From contig VXBM01000555.1 of the NCBI GenBank assembly GCA_013400155.1, forward strand, positions 62,001-126,000: a DNA stretch of 64,000 nucleotides, read 5' to 3'. The translations under genes and the position numbers were made by a program. The DNA is from Helopsaltes ochotensis (lineage: Eukaryota > Chordata > Aves > Passeriformes > Locustellidae). Of the stretch, positions 38,001-53,000 are shown one piece after another. The notes below the pieces were generated by a model that saw only the letters and a list, made by a program, of their open reading frames with translations, was not told the origin of the DNA and did not search any database. Every line of letters begins with the position of its first letter. Positions within the stretch are counted from its first letter, which is position 1.

Positions 38001-41000
38001 GTTAGTCTTATCTTGTCTGTGCTTCAGCACTTGGAATCAGACTTTCTTCTGATCTGACAATTCTCTCATACTTGGGTTGCTTTTTCTAGCTTTAGTTCAG
38101 AGTGTTTCGTAGTATTTAAGTTTTGTGGGTTTGATTTTGCCTTAATGTATTCTATGAACTCAGCAACTGAATGTTTTATTCTTAAACCCCACATATGGTA
38201 TAAAAACTTCAAGGTTTCTTCCTCTTGTTGGTTTCTTATATGAAATGGCTATTTCTAAAAGTCTGATTTGTTTTTTAATATGACACTGGTGCTCTTTTAA
38301 TTAATTTATTTCAGTCAAGTAAATTTTTTTGTCTTCTCATCCAGGCTCTGGTTAAAGGCAAATACAGATTCTATTATTTGCCAATATTTAGTCTTTCTGT
38401 TATTTTCCAGTAATTCCATTTGCCTTTGTGTGTGAGAGAGAGTTTTTTACTTTAACTGCTCTCATTTGTCTGCTATGTTCCAGAGTATTTAGCTCTTGCT
38501 TTAATTTGTTACTTAACCTTCTCACACTTCTATTCCCAGAAATATTTTCTCCCACCACTCCCATTTTGGGGAATGTTTCTTGAAAGAGATTCAAAAGCTA
38601 CAGTTTCAAACTGCATTTTTAATGCAACAGCAGTTAACTAATTTGTAAGTCAATGAGGAACTTGTAAAAGAGAAAGAAACTGTATGCTCTTCTCTTCCAA
38701 AAGGTGTTCATTCTTACTATATTTGTTACCAGACTATGCCACCCTTAGTTGTTTAAAAGCTGCTGGTTAAGCAGAGGAGGTAAAGCACTGTTTAAAATGA
38801 AGACTTCTTTTAAGATACTATGTCCTTTTTGGAAAATATTTCTATTGATTGAAATCTTGCTTGAAGAAGGGATTGCATTGCATTTGTTGTATCATTTTTT
38901 TTGTATCTATAGCAGTACAACAGCAATGCTACTAAACAACATGTACAGTTTAGTGACCCACCAGAAATGCACAAATGGAATTTATTTGCCAGGGCATCTC
39001 TACTCTGCTCCTATTGGGAAGAGCTCAGCCTCGAGTAGGACATCCCAGATTGCCATCATGACTTCTGATGCAAGGATTCAGCTGTTAAAGGATTGCTTTC
39101 TAAACTCCATGAGGTAGATTTACATCAGTGCTGATAACAAAGGCTATTAAGGGAGTGTACATGCTGCATGGACACGTGTGGGCAGCCTGCTCTACGTGGC
39201 TCTGCCTGAGCAGGGAGATCAGACTGAGGTGACCTCCAGAGGCCCCTTCTATTCACACCCATCTTGTGATTTTGCCGTTCTGTACAGACATACGTCTCCC
39301 AGCTGTATTGCATTTTTCTGGCCAGGATTCTTTACTTTCAAGGCACTAGCAGTGCTTGCTGCTGCTGCTGCTGTTGAGTGTATTCTGAGCTAGACAGAAG
39401 CATGTCTACATCCCAGGGAAAGAGAATAAGCAAAGTATTTTTTGGTATTTGTAAATTAAAGTCATTTGATGTTACATACCAGTAGAAGTCTCATCTGTTG
39501 TGTTAGTCACTGAATGAGAGAGGAATGGATTCTATTGAAACAACCACTTCTTATCCATTTAGAATAAAAAGCTATTTAGACCTAAACATATAGTACAAGG
39601 GGACTGTAGAAAACCTGTGGAGGACACCTGCTCTGTTAGACACCATATCTCTTTGATCACTTGCTCTTACTCTAGTCTGTGTCTTGTCCCAGATGTCTTT
39701 GAATGGAAAAAAGAGTTGACTGTGATTTGCAAGGTGATTTATACTTTATTACTTTACCGCCTTCAGTGGTGCTTCAAGATACCAGCACTGATCCCGAGCC
39801 ACAGCTGACTTTTCTACTATTATTACTTTGTGAGAAGCCATGCTGAGTCACTTGGGGGATCAAGTACAAGTAACAATTACTTTCTGAGGCCAGACAGTGT
39901 GGGGAAGAGTTTGGACTTGATATAACTTCCTGAGCACATTAGCCAGGGTACACATCAAAGTTATGTAAGAACCATTTAATGGAGTTTTCTTTCTGAGTAA
40001 CTTTTTGTTCAGTACAAACTGATCTCATAATCTAATGTATTCCTTTCATCAGCGTGGGATTGTGTCTTTGCCAACAGCCTGCATGATCTCTCTGCTAGAA
40101 AATAACATAAAAAACCTTTGTGCAACTAGAAGTCTAGGACAGTGGTTGAAAACATATTTTCCTTGCTTTCTCAAAAGATGTAACTGAGTTATGTATTCAT
40201 GTGAATATAAAGTAACAGTTTCACAAACTTTTGTTGAATAATACTTTAAAAGTAAGAGGAGAAGAAAAGTGAACAAAAATGGAAAAATGTATCCATCTTG
40301 ATTAATTCCAGATATTTTTCTCAGTAGGAGCCAAATAATTAGCAAATGGCAAACATTTGTATACAAACAATGAGGACAGCACATATGGAACTTGCCAAAT
40401 TTTGTATGAGGAGACATTTCTCCCAAAACAAGTAACCCAAAATCTGAATATACTTCCATAGTATAAAAAATAAATAAGTACTTGAGTGAAATACCAAGTT
40501 TAAATAGCTACGTTGCTTTAGTGTAATTGCTTTTCTATATGAAGTGTGCATACAAGGTACCTCTAGAAAAACACAAATTGTAGCTCTTCCAAGATGGCTG
40601 TGCCTTCCTGACAGGTGGAAGAGATAATATGAAAAGACTAGAGAGCTCTACACAATGTCTGGCATAGAAGTTTTCTGTTTGGGGAACAAAATATTAGTTG
40701 ATCATCATTAGAATTATTATTCGGAAATACGTTAGTACAATTGAGAGTCATCTCCAAACACCCCATCTCCTGTGTGTTCCAGAAGTAACTTTCAATTTCT
40801 GGCACTTTGAATACAGCTATTTTACCTTACCTTTTTTATTTAGGAAATCATTTATTGTTTCTCCTGTTCTCTGCTGTCTACTAAGAAGTCTCTTTCACGA
40901 GAACTTTTAATTACAGGCATGTTCACATATTGTTCCAAGTACTAGATTCCTGAGCACAGAAGAAAAATTATGCTGTGTAATCATTTCATTGTTCAATAGT

Positions 41001-44000
41001 AGTGAAAAACTCCAGAGCCATTGGTTTTAAGAGTGACTGTTTAGAGAAAAAATAAAGGGTGTATGTTTAATATGATGATTAATCTTAGCTATTTTGGGTA
41101 AATATGCTTCAGTCTACTAAAAAGGAACTGTGTCCTCATGTCATTCTTGAATCTTACATGAGTGTATCTGCAGGGTTGAAATTAATAGTTGCCATCTTTC
41201 TTCCTTTGATGCACAAAAAGGGGGAAAAAGAAAAAGAAGAGACTTGCATTGTAGTTGGAGCTAGTGCATTAATAAAGAATGGCAAAGAATGCTATATTCT
41301 CTTACTACTTTTGAAAACAGAAATAGAACTCCAGCTACTTCCAACACCTCTGTTTCTTTTACTAGGTTCTCAGACTAACTTGCACCTACACAAGCTATCC
41401 TTAGTATATTTGAGAGACATATATTTGTAATAGGAAGACAAAAATCTGTATAAGAGGGTAATATGTACATAGTTATTCCATCACACTTGATTTATTAATA
41501 CATTAGAAATAATAGTTGTATTTTTCTTTTTATTGTTCAAAAAGTATACCATAATTATATAACACAACAGCAAGACAGAATTAATATGCCAATGAACATT
41601 GACATTAATGGCATCAGGTCTCCTGCAGTTAATACTTGTGTTCTTAACATTATTTTTTATTCAATTTTTTAAACCCTGTTGCTGTCTATAATGGGTCTGT
41701 ACTCCAGTGATTCAAACAGAATGCTATCCATCTTTCAGAGTTCTAACATTATTTGGGTGATTCCTTCCTGAAATCACCCTGCAGTACTAGGAAGTTAGAA
41801 CACAAAATTTTTGGTGTTACACTATGTTAGATCTATTCGCTAAATGTTCATAAAATATATAAAACTGTAGTCTGTAGGCTTTAAGTTTGTAAAACATGTT
41901 TATTTGATGATAGTAGGCTGTATATCTGTAATAGCAATACAGATTTGTATGTTATTAATTAAAATAACTACATTAGTCTGTCATTAGGAAAGCAGCTTTC
42001 TGAAAGATTAAAAATCTTCAGTTGTTTTGGCATGAAATCTATGCATATGGTATCCATATTTAATATTTGTGAAATGAGTTTGGAGTTCACATCAGGATTT
42101 CACATACTGGCTCTGGCAATGCATCATTGTGAGGTTCTGGGTGAATCATATCAACTTTGTTTATTCATTTATAAAAACTGAGATAATAAAATAAATTTAT
42201 ACCCACAGGAATATTTGCAAGATTAATCACTTAGACTAAGAGGTATTACTAGACCACTTAGGTGTAAATGAGTTCTATTGAAAGCAGTATTGTTCCTGTT
42301 CTTGATATGTTTTCTGGATTAGTACTTAAATGACTGTGCAGTCCTCTGAGAAAGTGACATTGTAAAAATGGTTCAAAATATAAATACCAAATGGATTATT
42401 TAAGGATTGGCCTCTCTATATATTTTCTTTTTTATTTACTCTGGGAACTTCTCTCACTGTTTCTTTCCTGATAGCCAACAGAATAAACTTTAATTAAACT
42501 GCTGTATCTTTTAAAATTAGTCACTTCTGTGCTTTTGAAAAAAAAAAAAAGGGTTCTCAATGGGAGATTGCTGTTGAGGACATCTGAGGAAACCTGTACT
42601 GTAATTAGCAGTTATGTGTATATCTGCCTTGCATGGATTTCTTCAAGACCTATTTGAAGTTGAAGCTGAACCACACTTCATTCTATCTTAACAATCACTA
42701 AGGATTACCAAAAAACATGTGGGTATTAGGAACTAGTAATCAAGGCTCACAAGTTTGCCGTGAGAGATAGTTGACCATTCAACTATGTGGGATCAGCAGC
42801 ATTTTTAGCACATTATATCCTGTTTTCAGTGGATTTTCATTCTAGTTCATTGTTATTTTATTGAATCCAAATCCATGGAGATGACTTGCATGCCTCTTTC
42901 TATTATAAAAAATAAAACTTTAGGAGGAAAAATACTTTATTCTCTAGTTTTGTGAACACATAATGGAAATAACATTATTTCATGTTAATTTTTAAGATTT
43001 GCTTGGGACACTGGAAGAAATTCTTCCTAAACTTCAAAAAGATGTTAGTGTTTGGATAATGGCCAAGGACTCCACGTTTCCAAATGTGCGTACTCTTTTA
43101 GACAAAATAGAAGCTGCATCTGAAGACCCTGTTCCAGTTAATCGATGCTCTGCCAACAGTCTCAAGTCAGCTGTTTTATACATATTTACTTCGGGAACAA
43201 CAGGTACAGATGTGCTAAAGAGTGTGTTTTCCTTCAGCTTTCATCTGGAAACTTGATTTTTCTGATACTCTAATATCTCAATATCAAAATGGCATGTTTC
43301 TCATCCGGAGGCATTACTATAGAAAAACACCTGTATTTCTTGTAAGTGTCTCTATTCAGTAGTTTGTGGGTTTCTCTTTATTTTTTCCTGCCACATTGTA
43401 CAAATACTGTGAGAGGCTTTACCTCTTATTACTTCACAGCTAAAGTGTTTATAAAACATTGCTTTTTTGGGTTGGTTTACAATCATAATATATAGTATTT
43501 TGTGACCACATAACACTGCCTAGATAAAATTATTAAGATTTTACCTAAAACTTTAAAATAGAATCTTGAAACATCCAAATAGACATTTGTTTTTCTTTCA
43601 TTAAGTCATGTTTTATGCAGGTCCCTGTGGAGACAGAAAATAGGATTAAGTTACTAGCCTTTTAGTTTAGAAACAGATGCCTGAATTGTGCTTCAGCAGC
43701 TAAGAAGCTAAGACTTAAAAAGACCTGATCCCTGACATGAAAGGCATTGTTTTTAAGTTCAGTGAATTGGTACTCTCATTCAGTTGAACAAAACAGTTTT
43801 AGCCACATGAAGATTGAAAATGCATGTGTGGTTTGAGGCTTTGTTCCTTCATACAAATAATAATTCAATTTATTTGTTTCAGGTTCTCAGGAAAAAATAG
43901 GAAATAACATCAGTCTCCAATAAAAAAGTTAGGAAGTTATAAATATTTTCAAGAGATGATGTTTTATTTGTATTACTAATAGAAATATGGTTAAGCTTGC

Positions 44001-47000
44001 TTGTTAAGAGTTGGGAGTTAAAATTAGCTAAAAATATTACAGAATTATCCAAGTGGGATGATTTTGTTCTTACAATTAGAATCAGAATATCTGTGTGAAG
44101 TCTCAAGTTTCAGTTATGTAGATTTCAAAATCTTTTTGAAACTTTGTATGTAATACATTAATTTATGTTGAATTTCTATACGTACTATGTAACAAAATCC
44201 GTAAGGTTTGTTTATAAAGGTATGAAGAGTATAGAATAGGTAATTCTGAGTAACTGAGCATTTTCACATGTTTTGATACACCAATGACTGATAATCTTAG
44301 TTAAAGGAAAGGAGTATTTTGCACAATCTGTAGTAGTTTCTCTGTAAAAGCAGAAGTGAAAACTCAAGACTGAAGAAAACTTTTTGCTATAAGCAATTTA
44401 TTTGCAACCTAGGCATATTCCCTTTTTATCTTTAGTGTAGAAATGTGGAGTAACCTTGAGGTGTAGCTAGACTCCACAGATTACACTTCCAGCTCTAGCT
44501 AAGTCTTCAAATGAACAATTTGCTGGAATAGGTAAGAAAACTTCATGAACCATTACATTTTTAAAAGAACTGAACAGTTCTCACTGTTCATCATCAGCCT
44601 GACCCAGACTGAAATTTGTGTCTGAGAACAGATATATTATGCAAGATCACATGCCCTACTCAGATTAATAGGTACCAGAGTAATAGCCCAAGAAGCCCTT
44701 GCCTGTGATCCTGCATGTTGCTGAAGAGAAATGCTGTGTTGAACTTGAAGAAATTCATTCAGAAGAACATAAGTGGTGTGGTCTTTCCACTGATTTTTTT
44801 TCTTTTTTTGTTAATTCATCATAGACTTCATAGAGTTCTAAAACAAATAGAAAGATGTATGATTCTTAGATAAGCATATGCTGTGTGATCTATACCTTTC
44901 TTATTTAGATTATAGTCACTATGACTCTTGCCATAAGAAGATTTGATGTGATGCCTCTTTATGTTAGAAGAAGTCCATATCCAAAGTAAATTTTTTGTCC
45001 CTTCTTGCCCTACATAATTTGTTAGCAGGCAAACCAATGAATTTCTTCATGTTTCCACTTACTTGAATGGATGTGACTTCTAACTAAGTAGTAGAGAGAT
45101 GAGGTTACAAACTGGCTAATCTGTACCTGTACAGAAACATGCATTATTGTATTAAACAGCTAATCGTCTATTTATGGCCATCTAAAAAGATGATTGACAA
45201 TTTGGTCACAGAAGAAAGAATTGATTATTTTATGATTTTAGAGACTTTATGCACAGATTCTCTTTAAGAAATGCTTTAATGCATTATTTTGATTTTGTTA
45301 CAGGTCTTCCAAAGGCTGCAGTCATTAGTCATTTACAGATTCTTAAAGGAGCTGCTGGACTGTGGGCTTTTGGTGCTACTTCAGAAGACATCATTTATAT
45401 TACTCTGCCTCTTTATCACAGTGCAGCTTCTCTTCTTGGCATTGGTGGATGCATTGAACTGGGTAAGGCTTTTGTTGTTAGTAGAGAATTAATTATTACA
45501 AAAATGTATAAAAGATGCTTAGGTTCACTACCCCTAGGGAAACTAATGCTCTGCTCAAATACTATGAGTAGTCTTTTCTGGAATAACTGTGTATTTTGGG
45601 GAGAGGGTATTTTTTGTACTAACAAAGGACCTCTACAAGCTCTCTTTGTGGAGAAGAATTAGTTATTGTAATTTGCATCACAAATGTTTTAACTTCTTTA
45701 TATTTAGGTAAAAAGAAAATGAAAGACAGATGCAGTATTTTGACAGTGTGTATGTATGGTGCATTAGTATATGTACAGAGTAATCATTGTACAGTAGAAT
45801 AGAACTAAAATGTGTTTGGTGAACTTAAATATTGACGATTACATTGACTACTACAGATTGTACAAATACTTAGCTTTTAAATCTATTTTTAAATTCCATA
45901 TACCTTTTTATCCATTTAATTTTTGTACTGTTTTGACACTGGCAATAAATCACATATATTACTGAGACAATATAGATAGTCCTCATATAATAGTCCTCAA
46001 GGACTCTTTTATAAAAGATTTATTTGGAACTCCATGGCAAATATTTTCTGTTTCCTTATGCATCAAGTACAAGTCAGAGCAAGGGAAAGATCATTCTTTT
46101 ACGGGTTAATTCTATTTGAATCTGCATTGATGAATACTTTCTTGAGAAATAAAGCTTCAATGATACCCAAACGATTTACTAATCAGCCTGAAGCTTCTGG
46201 ATATTTTCAGTTAAACGCTTGAACCCAACAGTTCAGGCTAAACTCTTGAAATATTTTACAACACCAACACCAGTGTTGGTGTAAGAAGAGAAGCTGACTT
46301 TTTGTTGTTAAGCTCTGATCTATTGCATTATTGTCTCAGCCAGGAGGCTGATTTCCTCTCCCTTCTTTGTCTACCAGGTTTGAGCGCAGGTCTTCAGATA
46401 AAACAGCTTAAATACTGCATTGTTCTCTGAGTGAGGCTGTCTTAGTGCCTCAGATATTCTGTTTTATAGCTAAACTGCCACACAGAGCAATTGCTTAATT
46501 TCATTTTCCTTACTGCTTCCACAAAGGTGCAACCTGTGTGTTAAAAAAGAAGTTCTCAGCTAGTCAGTTTTGGAGTGACTGCAGAAGGTACAATGTGACT
46601 GTCATCCAGTACATTGGAGAACTTTGCCGTTACCTTTGCAGTCAGCCAGTGGTAAGTGGAATCAAAGTGATGCCTATTTGTCTGTCAGTACATTTATTGT
46701 TCTTCATGTGGGTATGCTAAAAGGGAAATTAAACTCTATTGGGCGTGTCCCTCTGCCCTTTCTTTTATGTGACATTCTGCAAATACTTGGTGATATGTAG
46801 ATGCTTAATAAAAATACTGGCTTGAATCATGAAGATATACTAAAAGTATTAAAAGGAACAATTTTGAGACTAAAAACTGATTTCACTATTATTTAGTGAA
46901 AAAGTACTATTTCACAGAATTTCATAAGGTAAGTTCAAAAAACCAGGATTACTTTTCAATGCCTTTTCTGAATTTTCAGGACTTTGTTTCTTGGCATCTG

Positions 47001-50000
47001 AGTGTGTTATAGGTTTCATGTTTTGTATGCTATATTTTAGCACTGTTGTGTTTTGTGGAATATTGTGAGACCATCTAAGTTGTACTTTTAAACTTGGAAG
47101 GGGCTTGGTCTAGGTTAGTGGCTTTTTCAAGGTGAAACATTTGCCTTTTTACAATGATAAAATTATTTGAGACTAAAATATTTAGGAGAACAGAAAGAAT
47201 TTTGTGAAAATGTATAGAAGTTGGATGCAGTGCAACTGTTATCTCTTTGAAAAGCCTCCCCTTGCCACTATCATAATTTAATTTTGTTATTAAAAAAAAT
47301 CAGTGATTTATTTCCTTGTCGGTGAGTTTTATTAAAATGAGTCATCTCTTAGGAAAAGGTATCAGTAACTCAAAGTATTTAATCTGGAAATTAACAATAT
47401 CATCCCTAAGCAGTATTCTAAAATAGGAGAATGCAAATCAGTCTTGTTTTCCAACAGAAAAATAGTTCACATTAATATCTAGAGTTACTGACCAAAGAAT
47501 GGAAAAGGTCATTGGACTGCTTTTCCCTTAGGAAAATTTTCAAAAGTATGTTTAAGCAAAGTAGTTGTGGGTCATGGATCCTTCTCAACTATCCATGTAA
47601 AGTAGAAGCTCTTGAATTAAAGGGAGCATGGCTGATGGCCCAGTGAAGACGGCTGGCACTGATGAAAAATCAGAGTAGTGATACCTTCTCTGATTTTTGT
47701 TTGGTTTTTTGTTATGTTTTGGGATTTTGTTTGGTTTTAGTTTTTATTTGTTTGGGAACTTTTAACTTTATAGCAAAATAAACAAAAACTTTCTAGATAA
47801 CAAAAAATCAAGTTAAAGATTATGAGAAAAATCAAGGCATCAGGGAAGTGTATTTTCTATAAATGGTGGGGTTTTTTTCTTCATTGTAGGCTAAATTTGA
47901 CTTCCACAAAGTCATTTCCCTTCTCTCCAAAGCTTCACAACTTTTGCCATGTTTGCAGTCTGAGATATTAATTGTTCCTCTTTTCTGTTCTCTTATTGTA
48001 CAGGGAGAGTGTGGCTTCTTTTTCCACACCTTTTTATCTTAAAGCATAAACTATAGATTAATATACTTAATTTCTGAAACTGTCTCTTCAATTTTTAAGT
48101 CCTTACCAAGCCACCGTGAAGTTAAAACTATTTTAGATGGTGGAAATAAAGTAATTCATACCATCCTTAACTATTTGTGTACTGCACACAATGATTATAT
48201 AATCATGAACTGTTCATTAGCTGTGTAAATATTCTATTCATTAATTTATGTGCATACTTTCTAGGAGCTGGCATATCTAAATTTTCCTCCTTCTGTGAGG
48301 CTACCTATTTTATTTTTGGTTTTGTTTTTGCTTGCTTGCTAAACCTTCTCAAGAAAAATTAAAATTATAAAACAAGTCAGTACAGCTAGATACTTGAAGA
48401 AAAATATTAAGTATCTGTCACATTAAAACAAGAAGAGAAACATGTTTACACAAATAAGTGGAAGGTTTTAAAATATCTTATGAAGTTTACTCTTAGTTTT
48501 CAAGTAAGTAAAATAATGCCCTAAATTGGATTCTCTATTTAAGTTTCATTAATGTAGAAATACTATATACGCTAGCTGCATTAGAAAGATATGGCAAGTT
48601 TTAAAGTTCTGTCAGGATATTATGTGGGAAGTGTTTGTGAGATTAGAGTGCTACAAAGCCCTTCTAATCAACCCAGATTAAATCCATAGCAATTAGCTTA
48701 TTTTCTTAATTTGTTTCTTTAACACTAAACTTGAAATAAATTGTATATTGCTTGCAGTTGGAGTCCACACTGTGGCCTCGTATTTCATAAATTCTGAATT
48801 GAACTTTGGAAAAATCTCTGTAGTAGCATATAGGCTCTTGGCTGAATTTTCCTTACTGGTTTTGTCTTGTTTGATCGTTCTGCCTCCCACTCACGTCTGC
48901 AATAGCTCTTGAAGACTCTTGCAGCAGATTTTTTCTGAGATTATTCTGCATCCAGTTTGGTTTAGTAATCTGTTGTCTGGAAAGAACATTTGTTAGAAAA
49001 GGAAGTTGTCTTTTTTCCTTAGGTGAAAGTACAAAATGATCTGGAATTATGTGACATTCATAGATTTTGCTGGGTTTCCTCATGCCTGCTGTCTTCCAAG
49101 CACTTTTTCTGCAGCATTTTGATTGTAGTGAAAATACAATGATAGTCATTGATGGCTAATAGCCATCAGTAGCTGTAAAATGGACCCATCTATAAGATAC
49201 TAGCATGACTACTCCACTGAAGAATAATATTCAGAAAATTGATAAACTGGTCTTGTTGGCTGATATTGCTCAAAGTCTCTTTTAACAGTGATCTGAAAAA
49301 CTACAAGAGCACATAGCAGAGCTCCCTGTGTTGCCTCTTAGGAAAAGCCTTGGAAATACTTCTCTACTAATGTGTGGGTATATTTTCCTTAGAGACTTGA
49401 AACTAATTTAAGTTTCAACATCTGAACTAAACCTTCCAAAGGCAGTTGCAGATTTATTTCAAATTTCATGTAACAATCTATTTAATAATGCATTGCACCC
49501 CCAAGCTTTTGGAAAGATGGGAATGGTAATGCAGCAGCTCTTTCCTGTTTTTGTAAAGAAGACCTGAATCCTGTTACAAACAGAGGGTAGAAATCCATGT
49601 CCTCAATCACTATGTCCTGTTTTCTACGTTCATAAGCTGTGATGCAGTACGACACTATTTGTATGATTTATGATACCTTGCATGAAATAGGTAAGCTCTC
49701 TACTAAAACCAGAGTTCACTTCTGCTTCTATTCAAAGTCCGTGTCACAAATAATTGTATCATTGTTAACAATTTCCCATTTAGTATGTGTCCTGTTTTAT
49801 GTCCACTTGGTATTGAGACAGTGTTATCCTCTGGCACAGGCAACATTTCTTATTTCCTTGGGGTTGTCTAAGTATATAAGACCCTGCTTATCAGCTTTCA
49901 GACTTTGTTTTGTTAAGCTGAGGCAAGACAGTCTCTCTACTAGATACAGTTTGGCCAATGGTTCTGTGGGTGGAATTAAGCTCTCTGAAGTGACTTCAGA

Positions 50001-53000
50001 GAAGGTGCTTAGGGATTCATTGTGTTAAAACTCTTCTATGTTAGAACAATAGTAGTTTAGAAGGAGAAAACAAGGAATTCAGTGCTACTGGGATAAGGAA
50101 ACAGAATGAATATTTATTTCCCTGCAGTTGACTCAAGTGTTGTGGAAAGGGATGTAAGGATGGGGTTTATGTAGTTGGATAGTACTGTCTCTCACCAAGA
50201 AGCAGTTTTCCTTAAAGGAAGGGAAATTGATGGTCACATAAGCAGGGAAAAATTAGTCAGCAGGCAGTTTTCTACAATGCATGTTTTACTGGTAGTAACA
50301 TTTTATTTCCCATTAAAGTTTGGCTCAATTTATGTTCAGTACTGGAAATTGTTCTTTCTGATATCCTTAAAATGTGGAGTGGAAATTTGTCAAGCCCCTT
50401 GCAAGCTTTTGGCAGCAACATTTTATTGAACACCCTAAACCAGTAAGGTGAGATAGTTAAAAACAACCACATCTATACCTTCCATGGGAAGGCTCCTAAG
50501 AATCTCTATATGTCATTAAAATTTAATTTACAGGAAGGAATTTTGTGATTTATTTATTCTTCCAGTGACCTATCCTTCAAAAAAAAATCTGAAACCATTT
50601 GCACATGTCATAAGAAGATATAATTCATAATTAATCCAAAGTGTTGCTGATTTACTGCAGTATCAGCTGTGCCTAAAATAAAATTGAACACTGTTTATAC
50701 ATACTATTAAAGAAAATAGAACTGTTAGACTAAGAATCAAAGCTTAGAAAAGGCCATGAGGTTTGGAAACTTGTATTTTTTCCCTCCAGACTGTATTATT
50801 TGACCTTATAAAAAACAGACTTTATGTCACAGCAAACATTTTGCTTTCAACTGCCATAACTACAACAACAGTTATTATTTTTGAAAAGTGGCTTTAAAAC
50901 AGAATATAAACTCACCTGTTCTTCTTACTGCCTTCTGATACTTACAAATACTGGCATACCTCTCTAGGTACCCACAGATGATCCTGCGTCTGTTTTCTCC
51001 TTCTCCCTACTAATCATGGCAAAGGTTTTCAGATGTTCTTTGTGGAAAATGTCTTCTGTAATGTCTTAGGAAGCATTAGTTTTTCATATCCAAAACAGCC
51101 CTGAAGGCTAGTTACAATATCAACTACTGGTTCTAGCATGGTGGATCATGACTTAAGAGGTCATGCAACTTGACCAATTTCTCTCCTTACAGCTTTCAGT
51201 TTTTCCTAGACTCATTGATGCCTTAAGTTTTAGCTTTCATGTTTTCCACTTCAGTGCTGCCTAGGGGTGTAGTTCTGAGCCTCATATTAAGTGCCAGTAA
51301 GCTCTCTTCACAGAGTAGGCAGACAAAACAAATCCTTTTCCTGCTGAACACCAAGGACAACTTTCAGGCCCAAAAGCACAAACAACAGTGGACGGAAGAG
51401 AGAAACAAGAAGGATGAGACCTCACAACCTGAAGACGTAATTGGACAATTAAACCCCAATATGCAAATGGACCAAAACTTATAAAAGTGTACAACCTCGT
51501 GACTGGTTAGCCATTTTGTGATCATTCTTAGTCCATCCTGGGTGTAGCCCTGGTCAGGCTCCAGTCCTGAGGAGGCCTTTCAATAAATGCCTGTTTATTC
51601 TCTACCTCTATCCAATCTCTGTTTCAAGTCAGCCTTCCCAAGGCATCACCATCTTTTAGGTTGAATTAGTGGAGTCATGCAGAAAATATATTGAAGTCTG
51701 GAAATCACAATCATGCTTTCACAAACGGAAGCATCATATTGCTCACAGAATAGTGTGTGTAATATGCACCACAAGAAATAATCTGTACGCACTTTAATTC
51801 TCTGAACTGACCTTTGAAAAGTTTTGTGTGATGTGTTTTGACTAGTACCCCCCTTGGACCATCACCAAAAATACAATTATCTACTTCATATTACTGGTGG
51901 AACACAGACAAAAGTGACTTCTTGTTGGTAGATATTTTCTGAGGAGATGAGAGTACAACTAAACAAAACTATTGAAGAGTTAAATGAAGAAAGCTTCTTT
52001 TAGAATATAATTCTAGTAGATTTTCAGGAGATTATTAAAATAGGGTGAGAGCGAGCTATATGAAATAGCAAGCAACCAGTTTCTGAACTAGAAAGATGTG
52101 TCCTTTTCCTACTTTTGCTGTCCTTTCTTATGATGCATCTCTTCACACCCTCCCCATTTTCTTTTATTTGTATTTTTAAATTTGGATATGTTTTTTCTCA
52201 AAAAGATCTAGTTGCAGATTATAATTAGGCATTGCTAAATAATGAACATGGATGTGCAGCTTGAAAAATGTTTTATATCTATAATAGTGGGATATCTCCC
52301 ATCTTATAGTCTAGAAAACTATATGATGCCCCTTTTTCAGGGCTAATGTATCAATAGAGGAACTGATGAATATGTTGTTACATATACACCTTGTAAATAC
52401 TTCCATGCAAATCCTGTGTCATCTGTCTTATCATATTTTATATTTAACAGATGTTTGCATTCTCAGGCCCTGAGATTGCTTTCAGTTTCATCAAGGCCAT
52501 GATACAGTGAACAGTTCATGCCTTCTTTTCTTGAATTATCTTTGCATCTCTCTGTTTGGATTTTCCTTATGCAGAAATAATAAAGGAGGGCAATGAACTT
52601 GTTTTCTTGTGTTTGTTTAAACTGGCTGCTCAGCACATTTTTATGTAGCTGAAATCATGAATTCTTCCTGTACCATTTAGTATACTGTTGATAGCACCCT
52701 AAGAGGCATTTACCAACAGCTTAATCATGTAGATAGTCCAAGTAGTTTATTGAGAACACTTAAGGAGAAAAGACTGCCAGATGAAAAATCCCAGGTATGT
52801 GGTATTTAATGTAGTAAGGCAGATCTTGACTTGTCAATTAATTAATAGACAAAAGAAACAAGCACACAAGATGGAGACATAGTGTGTCAAACTGATTTAT
52901 GATGTGTGCAGATGTTTGGTACACAGTTCAAATATCTTGGCAGGGTGAATGGAAAAAAATTCCAGGTGTACGGTAAGAACTGTTCTCACTTATTAATGCA

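Larger units (their letters stand above)
35023..42996 (+). other. SLC27A6: SLC27A6 intron 1 (about 8.0 kb)
   Basis: A phase-1 intron bounded by gtaggg and ttttaag. AT-rich, with no further coding exon recognised. It contains the CR1 3' end near 39170-39285, a CTG run at about 39357-39373, a two-copy repeat at 36412-36461, a short inverted repeat at 35967-35993 and T/A homopolymers. First introns often hold enhancers, but none can be identified by eye. Confidence 0.85.
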
